A stretch of 62,085 nucleotides of DNA, taken from Rhizobium sp. 2MFCol3.1. Its GTDB lineage: Bacteria; Pseudomonadota; Alphaproteobacteria; Rhizobiales; Rhizobiaceae. The notes under the pieces were generated by a model, which saw only the letters and a program-made list of their open reading frames with translations, was not told the origin of the DNA and did no database searches. The position numbers and the translations under genes are program-made. Positions 55,054 to 62,085 of this stretch are shown here, one piece after another. Location: positions 1 to 62,085 of the forward strand of contig NZ_KB898379.1 in the NCBI RefSeq assembly GCF_000377565.1, written 5' to 3'. The first letter of the stretch is position 1. Each line of letters opens with the position of its first letter.

Positions 55054-55854
55054 CTAGCGGATTTCGGATCTCGCGTCACGAAGGAAGCGCAGCATGGTGT
55101 CGTTGAAGCTCTTCGCCTCTGTCACGTTGACGGCGTGGGCGCCGAAGTCCGTGAGAGCCAGTTCGGCATGCGGCAGTCCCTCGGCGAGGCGCACCGATCG
55201 GGTGTAGGGGACGAGGAGGTCGTCGCGAGTTGCCATGACCAGCGTGTGGGCAGCAATCTCTGACAGGCGGTCGTCAAGATCGAAGGCCCGGAGAGCCGCG
55301 ATACGACGCAGGATATTGGTCTTGCCCTGAAAATGGGCGATGGCGTGCCGCTGCTCTGTATCGAGACGCTCGGCATTGTCGGACATCCAGACCGAGGGGT
55401 AGAGGAAGAGCGGCTGCGCCTTGACGAACATCTCGACGCCCGACCGCTCCAGCAGCTCGATCCTGACATCGAAGCAACGGCCGGAATGCGGATCCGCCTT
55501 GCTCCAGGCGTTGACGAGGATGAGCTGGCCGATCATATCGGGGCGGCGGAGTGCTATATCCAGACCAATCAGGCCGCCGAGCGCGTGGCCCATGAAATCG
55601 AAACGGTCGATGCCGAGTTCCAGCGCGATCTCCAGCACATCATCGGCCATGGCGGCGATGCCGCCCGCTTCGGGGACCTCACCACCGGTGCGACCGGTGC
55701 CGCGATGATCGTAGGTGACGACGCGGAAATCGGCTGAGAGCGCCTCGATCTGCGGCGCCCAGTAACCCGCTGCGCCGCCAAGGCCGGATGACAGGATGAT
55801 GGTCCTGGCATCGGCATGGGTCTGGCCATGTATGTCGTAATGCATGCTCGTCAC
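55054..55854 (-). CDS. rutD: RutD, putative aminoacrylate hydrolase
   Basis: 266-residue alpha/beta hydrolase thought to speed loss of ammonia from 3-aminoacrylate. The nucleophile elbow reads GHALGGLIG (H90-A91), with alanine in place of serine. The E. coli RutD is remembered as sharing this feature, but that should be checked. The acid and histidine stretches are near DDLLVPYTRS and FGAHAVNV. The start overlaps the rutC stop (ATGA). Confidence 0.9.
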   Translation of the reverse strand: MTSMHYDIHGQTHADARTIILSSGLGGAAGYWAPQIEALSADFRVVTYDHRGTGRTGGEVPEAGGIAAMADDVLEIALELGIDRFDFMGHALGGLIGLDIALRRPDMIGQLILVNAWSKADPHSGRCFDVRIELLERSGVEMFVKAQPLFLYPSVWMSDNAERLDTEQRHAIAHFQGKTNILRRIAALRAFDLDDRLSEIAAHTLVMATRDDLLVPYTRSVRLAEGLPHAELALTDFGAHAVNVTEAKSFNDTMLRFLRDARSEIR

Positions 55855-56240
55855 TTCTTGCCGATATGAGCGACGGTCGCGATCTCGACGAGCGCGTCAG
55901 GTTTCACCAGGCCGCACTGGACGCAGTAACGGGCCGGCTTGTCGCCGGGGAAATATTCGGCATAGACGGCGTTGACGGCCTGGTAGTTGGCCCAGTCGGT
56001 GACGAAGATGTGGTTCATCGTGACGTCTTCCATCGTGCCGCCAGCCGTTTCGATTACCGACTTGATAGTCTCGAGCACATGGCGGGTCTGGGCGCCGGCA
56101 TCGCCGACATGGACGACATCGTTGTTCTTGTCGAAGGGCAGGGTGCCGGAGACATAGACGATGCCGTCGGCAAGCGTGCCCGGCGAATAGGGCGCGATCG
56201 GCTTCTGGGTTCCCTCGGGGACGATGATCGATTTTGGCAT
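55851..56240 (-). CDS. rutC: RutC, RidA-family protein
   Basis: 129 residues of the RidA/YjgF family; deaminates or protects aminoacrylate peracid intermediates of uracil breakdown. PYSPGTLADGIVYVSGTLPFDKN (about 17-39) and the arginine of KPARYCVQCGLVKPDALVEI (R102 region) are typical. The upstream extension to 56405 overlaps rutB and is rejected. Confidence 0.92.
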   Translation of the reverse strand: MPKSIIVPEGTQKPIAPYSPGTLADGIVYVSGTLPFDKNNDVVHVGDAGAQTRHVLETIKSVIETAGGTMEDVTMNHIFVTDWANYQAVNAVYAEYFPGDKPARYCVQCGLVKPDALVEIATVAHIGKK

Positions 56241-56265
56241 GATGTGTCCTCTTCTTTGCTCGTGA

Positions 56266-56999
56266 TCAGGCTTCGGTGGGTGCTGCTTGGCTAATGACGC
56301 CGCAGAAATCGTTGACGGTTGAGACCCAGCCGAAGAATTTCTCGACGTTGTAGACGGTCGCCTGCTGGATGAAATCAGGCCCCAGGTGATGGGTCGCGTC
56401 CTCAAGCATCACGCCGAAATATTCGAGGTGGAAGGCATCGCGCAGCGAGCTCTCGACGCAGACATTGGTGGCAATGCCGACAAAGACGAGATTGCGGATG
56501 CCGCGGGCGCGCAGCACGCTGTCCATGTTGGTGTTGAAGAAGCCACTGTAGCGGGTCTTCGGCACCAGAATGTCGCCCGGCTGCGGCTGCAACTCGTCGA
56601 CGATCGCATAGTCCCATGTGCCCTTTGCCAAGAGCTGGCCCTGCAGCTCCGGCCGCTGGCGCATGGTCTTCAGCGCATTCGACTTGTGATAATTGGGCGA
56701 GCCCGGTCCGCCGGCCTCGACATAATCCTTGTCCCAGCCATTCTGGAAATAGATGACCTGGACGCCCGCGGCACGCGCGGCGTCGAGCGTATTCTTGATG
56801 TTGGCGATCGTGCCCTTGGCGCCGGCGATATCGAAGCCGGCGAGATCGACATAGCCGCCTTCGGTCGAATAGGCGTTCTGCATGTCGACGACGACGACGG
56901 CTGTTTCGCTCGGCTTCAGCGTGATTGGCTCGGGGCGGGCGGGGAGGGTGACGCTTTGCGTGCGCTCGCGCGGCGCCTCGTATCCAACGGGTGCGACGC

Positions 57000-57003
<4 letters not shown>
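56266..57003 (-). CDS. rutB: RutB, ureidoacrylate amidohydrolase
   Basis: 245-residue isochorismatase-fold hydrolase that splits (Z)-3-ureidoacrylate peracid to aminoacrylate, CO2 and ammonia. The catalytic triad is D40 (VVVDMQNAY), a lysine in VPKTRYSGF and the cysteine in VFVGIATNVCVESS. The start overlaps the rutA stop (ATGA). Confidence 0.94.
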
Positions 57004-58088
<1,085 letters not shown>

Positions 58089-58211
58089 ATCTGCTCTCCT
58101 CTTGAGGCAATGCGGCAAAGGATCTGGTTCGGTATTTTCAATGCAGGTGGCGTGCCAGATTGATAAACGTCAATAAAATCAGCGTGATGCGATATGGCCA
58201 AGCGTAATTTA

Positions 58212-58246
58212 TTTATCGTTTGGTCAATTTTTTACCGAACGATAAA
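58212..58246 (-). promoter_or_regulatory. Large inverted repeat upstream of rutA, likely operator
   Basis: Sixteen-base arms (58212-58227 and 58231-58246) match at 14 positions with a 3-bp spacer. Both outer ends read TTTATCGTT / AACGATAAA. The left arm includes TTTGGTCAA, half of the E. coli RutR-like word. It lies in the 432-bp gap (58089-58520) between rutA and the ABC exporter gene. No RutR gene is in the window. The regulator is unknown. Confidence 0.6.
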
Positions 58247-58377
58247 TTTCCTGCCGAAAAAGCAGACATTGCTGCTCAAATTTTTAGCCTCTCTCGATCA
58301 TGCCTGAATATTCCGCAGATCCAGGCGTTGCCAATATCGCCCCGCAACCTCGGGGCGTGGTCTCACCAAGAAGTAAC

Positions 58378-58406
58378 TTGACTTTTTGACGCCGGATTTG
58401 GATATC
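58378..58406 (+). promoter_or_regulatory. Possible sigma-70-type promoter of the ABC exporter gene
   Basis: TTGACT at 58378-58383 and GATATC at 58401-58406, 17 bp apart. The -35 is good and the -10 moderate. It is 115 bp upstream of the exporter ATG. The other bases of the gap show nothing recognised beyond the rut operator. Confidence 0.4.
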
Positions 58407-58520
58407 GGGCAAATCCTTGAAGCGGCTGGCTTTTGCCAGGGCGCACTGTCTTCCACACAGTTGCATTCAGCGCCCGACCGCGCACCGCAAGCATTTTCAT
58501 CGATTGGGGAGGGCTCGCGG

Positions 58521-60293
58521 ATGAGCACATCGTCGCTGCTGAAACGCTTCGCCGGCTATTACAAGCCGCACCGGGGACTTTTCGTGCTCGACTTCGGCAG
58601 CGCGGTGACGGCGGGCCTGCTGGAGCTTGCCTTTCCCGTGGCCGTGACAATGTTCATCGACAGGCTGTTGCCGACCGGCCAGCTCGGGCTGATCGGACTG
58701 GCGGCCATCGGCTTGCTTGCGATCTATGTCGTCAACGCCGGTCTGCAGGTGATCGTCACCTATTGGGGCCATATGCTTGGCCTGAAGATAGAAACGGAGA
58801 TGCGGGCGAGGGCGTTTGATCATCTGCAAAAGCTCTCCTTCTCCTATTTCGACAACCAGAAGACAGGCCACCTCGTGGCGCGGCTGACCAAGGATCTCGA
58901 AGAGATCGGTGAGGTTGCCCACCACGGGCCCGAAGACATCTTCATCGCCGTGATGACGCTGGTCGGCGCCTTCATTCTGATGTGGTGGGAACATCCGCCG
59001 CTGGCGATCGTAACCGCGCTGATCGTGCCTCTGACCGCCTTTGTAACGACGCGCTATGGTCGCCGGATGACGAAGACCTGGCATTCGCTCTACGGCCGTG
59101 TTGCGGATTTCAACGCTCGCATCGAGGAGACGGTCGGTGGCATTCGCGTCGTCCAGGCCTTCGCCAATGAGGACCACGAGCGCAAGCTCTTCGCCGTCAA
59201 CAATGCCGGCTATCTCTCGACCAAGCTGCAGGCCTATTGGGCGATGGCGGCCTCGACGTCGCTCTCCTATCTCTCGATGCGCTTCGTGCAGGTGGTCGTG
59301 ATGCTTGTCGGCGCCTGGTACGTGACGAGAGGCGAACTCTCGGCCGGCGGCTTCGTCGGCTTCCTGCTTCTCGTCGGCGTCTTCTTCCGGCCGATAGACA
59401 AGATCAATTCCGTGATCGAGACCTATCCGAAGGGGATCGCCGGCTTCCAGCGCTATACGGCGTTTCTCGATACCGACCCCGATATCGCCGATATCAAGGA
59501 CGCCCGCAACATGCCGCGCCTGACGGGCGACATTCGCTACAGCGACGTGCGCTTCGCCTATCAGGAAGGAAAGCCAATCCTTGACGGGCTCGACCTGACG
59601 ATCAAGGCGGGCGAGACGATCGCCTTCGTGGGGCCATCGGGGGCCGGCAAGACGACCGTCTGTTCGCTGCTGCCGCGCTTCTATGACGTCACCAGCGGCG
59701 CGATTTCCATCGATGGCGTAGACATTAGACAGATGACGCTCGCTTCGCTGCGCTCGAGCATCGGCATCGTGCAGCAGGACGTGTTCCTGTTTGCCGGCAC
59801 CATGCGCGAGAATATCGCTTACGGCAGACTGGGCGCGGGTGAAGCCGACATTCTCGATGCGGCCCGCCGAGCTCGTCTCGACGAGGTGATCGCCGGCCTG
59901 CCGGCTGGACTGGACACCATCATCGGCGAGCGCGGCGTCAAGCTTTCCGGCGGCCAGAAGCAGCGTCTAGCGATTGCCCGCATCTTCCTGAAAAACCCGC
60001 CGATCCTCATTCTCGACGAGGCGACGTCGGCGCTGGACACGGAGACCGAACGGGCGATCCAGCAATCTTTGGCCGAGCTGTCTCAAGGCCGTACGACGCT
60101 CGTCATCGCGCATCGGCTGGCGACGATCACCGAGGCGGACCGGATTTGCGTGATTGACAAGGGTAGGGTGGTCGAAGAGGGCAGCCACCGCGACCTGCTC
60201 CGGCGCGCGGGGCCCTATCGGCGGCTGCATATGGCGCAACAGACGAGCGCGCCCGATGATGATGGGGCGCCGGATACGAAGAAGCTGGCGTAG
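58521..60293 (+). CDS. ABC exporter, fused permease and ATPase
   Basis: 590 residues from the ATG at 58521 (GGGGAGGG upstream). Six helices and their cytoplasmic loops (about 1-320) are followed by an ATPase domain: Walker A GPSGAGKTT, Q-loop VQQDVFLFAGT, signature LSGGQKQR, Walker B ILILDEATSALD and H-loop IAHRLAT. Half-transporters of this MsbA/MDR-like type export lipids or drugs as homodimers. The substrate cannot be told. The C-terminal tail is short and acidic. Confidence 0.88.
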   Translation: MSTSSLLKRFAGYYKPHRGLFVLDFGSAVTAGLLELAFPVAVTMFIDRLLPTGQLGLIGLAAIGLLAIYVVNAGLQVIVTYWGHMLGLKIETEMRARAFDHLQKLSFSYFDNQKTGHLVARLTKDLEEIGEVAHHGPEDIFIAVMTLVGAFILMWWEHPPLAIVTALIVPLTAFVTTRYGRRMTKTWHSLYGRVADFNARIEETVGGIRVVQAFANEDHERKLFAVNNAGYLSTKLQAYWAMAASTSLSYLSMRFVQVVVMLVGAWYVTRGELSAGGFVGFLLLVGVFFRPIDKINSVIETYPKGIAGFQRYTAFLDTDPDIADIKDARNMPRLTGDIRYSDVRFAYQEGKPILDGLDLTIKAGETIAFVGPSGAGKTTVCSLLPRFYDVTSGAISIDGVDIRQMTLASLRSSIGIVQQDVFLFAGTMRENIAYGRLGAGEADILDAARRARLDEVIAGLPAGLDTIIGERGVKLSGGQKQRLAIARIFLKNPPILILDEATSALDTETERAIQQSLAELSQGRTTLVIAHRLATITEADRICVIDKGRVVEEGSHRDLLRRAGPYRRLHMAQQTSAPDDDGAPDTKKLA

Positions 60294-60307
60294 CGTTAAG
60301 CGGCTGA

Positions 60308-60330
60308 AATCCTCACCTTAGGTGAGGATT
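60308..60330. terminator. Perfect hairpin between the ABC exporter and FhuC-like genes
   Basis: Ten-base-pair perfect stem (AATCCTCACC/GGTGAGGATT) with a TTA loop, in the convergent gap. Only a weak T-run follows (GCAATTAT), so it may be a bidirectional terminator or an RNA-stability element. Confidence 0.5.
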
Positions 60331-60401
60331 GCAATTATCTCATTCAATCCGATGCTTGGTCGGCTATGTTGTTGCAAGGCCGGCCAGCCGAGCGGTCTTG
60401 A

Positions 60402-61181
60402 CTAGAGCAGATAGCTGACCGGCTCGTTGCTGACGGGGTGCGGGAAGACGCCCATCTCGACGCCGAAGACCGACTTCAGCACGTCCGACTGAACTATCTC
60501 CGCAGGCTTGCCGCGCGCCGAAATCCTGCCATCGTTCAGCGCCACCAGCTCGTCGCAGTAGCGCGCGGCGAGGTTGATGTCGTGGAGGACGACGACGATC
60601 GTCAGGCCACGCTCGTGGCTTAGCTCACGCAGCAGCGATAGCACACCCGCCTGGTGGGCGAGGTCGAGCGCGGAGGTGGGTTCATCGAGCAGCAAGAAGC
60701 TGGCGTTCTGCGCCAGCATCATGGCGATCCAGGCGCGCTGGCGCTCGCCGCCTGACATGTTGGCGACGAGGCTATCGGCGAAGCGCTCGAGATCGGTGCG
60801 CCGGATGGCATCCTCGACCAGATCGCGATCGGCCTGGGTGAAGCGGCCGAGCGTGCCGTGCCAGGGAAAGCGGCCGAGCGCGACAAGCTCGCGCACTGTC
60901 ATGCCATCGGTGGCGGGGGTAAACTGCGGCATATAGGCGATCTCGCGAGCGAAAGCGCGCCCGCCCCAGCTGGCTGCCGGCTTTCCCTGTAGCTCGACGG
61001 CGCCCGACGTCGGATCGACCTGGCGGGCGATCGTCTTCAACAACGAGCTCTTGCCCGAACCGTTTGGCCCGACCAGCCCATAGACGCGGCCCGCCTCAAG
61101 CGTCAGATCGACACCGCGCAAGATATGCTTCTTGCTGGCCTCGTAGTGGATCTGCGACAGGGTTAGGAATTCGGCGGGCAT
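60402..61181 (-). CDS. Iron-siderophore/heme ABC transporter ATPase (FhuC-like)
   Basis: 259 residues from the ATG at 61181 (GGAGATGCCACT before it). Walker A is GPNGSGKS (38-45), signature MSGGERQR, Walker B FLLLDEPTSALD and the switch VLHDIN. GLVGPNGSGKSSLLKTIAR and LGRFPWHGTLGRF are FhuC/BtuD-like. No permease or binding-protein gene is adjacent, so the partner is elsewhere. Upstream a TTGACA lies at 61265-61260 and a dyad AAGTT...AACTT at about 61244-61268; a link to an iron regulator is only possible. Confidence 0.85.
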   Translation of the reverse strand: MPAEFLTLSQIHYEASKKHILRGVDLTLEAGRVYGLVGPNGSGKSSLLKTIARQVDPTSGAVELQGKPAASWGGRAFAREIAYMPQFTPATDGMTVRELVALGRFPWHGTLGRFTQADRDLVEDAIRRTDLERFADSLVANMSGGERQRAWIAMMLAQNASFLLLDEPTSALDLAHQAGVLSLLRELSHERGLTIVVVLHDINLAARYCDELVALNDGRISARGKPAEIVQSDVLKSVFGVEMGVFPHPVSNEPVSYLL

Positions 61182-61327
61182 AGTGGCATCTCCGTCTGCA
61201 TGTGGTGCGACGCCAGACATCCGGATCGCACGGATGTAAGTGCAAAAGTTCACTGAAGATGTCAACTTATGTGGTGGTGATACGAGGGCGGGCGGGGCGT
61301 TTTTCCTTCTCGGGTGAACGACGCTCG

Positions 61328-61639
61328 CTAAGCCTCTGCAAGGATTGCGTGAACCACGGCCTGCGCCCTGAGCATCGTGTCGGGTCTTTGAGAGAGGCTC
61401 ATGAGGACGGTTTCGACCTTCACCAGGTAGTTGACGACTTCAGCCGCCGGCGCGCCTTGGAGAAGCTGTGCGGCGGCGTTCTGAAGGTAGCTGTCATATT
61501 CGTCTTCGAAACCGGCTGCGTCATCGTCGCGCCATGTCCATCCTTCGGGCATGAGGCCGATCGGATCCCAGAGCGACCAGCCGATATCTCTCAGTTTCGA
61601 CAAATCGATGATGGGTGACGACACGCGCTTATCCTTCAA
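61328..61639 (-). CDS. Hypothetical protein, DUF1871-like
   Basis: 103 residues, acidic, no signal or membrane segment. DIGWSLWDPIGLMPEGW (about 18-34) followed by FEDEYDSYLQNAA resembles the W-D-P-I-G-L ... D-E-Y-D pattern of DUF1871 proteins. That assignment is tentative. The C-terminal part is a helix pair. The start ATG has no clear ribosome site. A single gene at the right of the window. Confidence 0.6.
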   Translation of the reverse strand: MKDKRVSSPIIDLSKLRDIGWSLWDPIGLMPEGWTWRDDDAAGFEDEYDSYLQNAAAQLLQGAPAAEVVNYLVKVETVLMSLSQRPDTMLRAQAVVHAILAEA

Positions 61640-61823
61640 CGTCTACGCAGACGGAACGGCACATCCGTATCCGCAAGGCTGTTATGAGCTCATGACAAAC
61701 GGCGAGGGTCAATTGCTGGTAACAACCGATATGCGATCTATCGAGGAGGGCTCTGAAGTCATTGGCATGTCGCACTTGGAAATGGAATCTGCCCCATCCG
61801 TGGAAAATGTCAAAGCTGAATAG
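61614..61823 (+). CDS. Possible small protein, unknown
   Basis: A plausible frame from the ATG at 61614 (69 residues) reads as a compact soluble protein, with NVYADGTAHPYPQGCYELM and LVTTDMRSIEEGSEVIG. It overlaps the divergent DUF1871-like start by 26 bp. An opposing frame at 61629-61844 covers the same DNA. No ribosome site is convincing; it could be a chance ORF. Confidence 0.3.
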   Translation, partial: GDDTRLSFNVYADGTAHPYPQGCYELMTNGEGQLLVTTDMRSIEEGSEVIGMSHLEMESAPSVENVKAE

Positions 61824-61844
61824 GGCTGCGACGTTGTCAGCCAT

Positions 61845-62030
61845 TTAGAAACGCGACACTGGCTGCTCGGATCAGCCCCCGATCCGACCGGCTGGGCCGG
61901 GTTGAAAGGGCGGAGCGGGGGCGGGTGATGACGCTCCCTTTCGGCTTTAGCTTTCTCTGTGGCAATTGTTTCGTCGTCGGCTGATACTCGCTTTTATCTG
62001 AATAGAGCGGGTAAGGATCAAAGCTGCACG
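61845..62030. other. Non-coding stretch with two stem-loops
   Basis: About 186 bp without a credible gene. It holds a perfect 7-bp hairpin, TCGGATC/GATCCGA (61867-61873, 61881-61887), and a longer one whose arms are at 61904-61917 and 61932-61942, capped by a G-rich loop. This could be a structured leader RNA for whatever starts at 62031, or a small RNA. No known RNA family was recognised. Confidence 0.35.
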
Positions 62031-62085
62031 ATGCTTCCGGAAATCAAGCTGCAGGGTGACGTCGATGTCGCCGCGCTGTCACCTC
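62031..62085 (+). CDS. Possible start of a gene cut by the right edge
   Basis: An ATG at 62031 opens 18 codons to the edge, beginning MLPEIKLQGDVDVAALSP. AAGGA lies 14 nt upstream, too far to be convincing. No family can be named from so little. Confidence 0.25.
   Translation, partial: MLPEIKLQGDVDVAALSP

Noticed and set aside
61629..61844. 71-codon minus-strand frame
   Set aside because: Overlaps a more protein-like plus-strand frame and lacks a ribosome site; left out as unsupported.

Overview
The window looks like chromosome of a Rhizobiaceae alphaproteobacterium (Rhizobium/Agrobacterium/Ensifer-like). The signs are high GC with long antisense shadow ORFs, a RIME-type palindromic repeat, a gcvTHP operon behind a tandem glycine riboswitch, bluB behind a cobalamin riboswitch, class II DAHP synthase, ATP12, Tad-type pilus proteins, a Rut pyrimidine operon and an EcfG-type stress promoter. 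It is mostly housekeeping and envelope DNA. The only mobile DNA seen is one end of an IS481-family element at the left edge. No prophage, CRISPR array, rRNA or secretion island was seen.

Layout. 1-245: end of an IS481-type element. 366-5325 (minus): gcvP, gcvH, RIME repeat, gcvT, glycine riboswitch. 5442-9635: small hypotheticals, crcB, an rluC-like/HAD/ATP12 run and a lipoprotein. 9659-19747: propionyl-CoA carboxylase subunits (pccB left, pccA right) flanking a glutathione-dependent formaldehyde detoxification set (fghA, gfa, frmA), with a ParDE-like toxin-antitoxin pair, YaiI-like and ElaA-like genes and a site-2-protease-like membrane protein between. 19853-27099: a hypothetical, a DMT exporter, tRNA-Leu(GAG), lipB, a repeat-containing small secreted protein, gph, rpiA, a DUF2059 protein and gor.

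27123-32322: TadE/TadG-like pilus proteins on both sides of aroF. 32496-36111: a DUF1003 protein, an LTA-synthase-like sulfatase and a TolB-like propeller protein, with a four-repeat Pho-box-like array between the last two. 36136-37048: cobalamin riboswitch and bluB. 37062-44026: a DUF2865 protein, malic enzyme, LpxH-like phosphoesterase, MFS transporter and dipeptide epimerase. 44125-48157: a complete MCE lipid transporter (STAS-permease fusion, ATPase, MCE protein, lipoprotein).

48772-49542: three very small membrane-protein genes with an EcfG promoter and two copies of a 37-bp helically phased operator; this is the least explained part of the window. 49658-53576: coaD, two cyclophilins, queA and tgt. 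53580-58246: a DUF4864 protein, a small membrane protein and rutABCDF behind a large inverted repeat. 58378-62085: an ABC exporter, an orphan FhuC-like ATPase, poorly characterised small genes and a partial ORF at the right edge.

Functional themes are one-carbon and formaldehyde handling (Gcv, FrmA/FghA/Gfa), cofactor biosynthesis (lipoate, DMB/B12, CoA, queuosine), envelope lipid and glycan modification, and stress- or phosphate-responsive small regulons.
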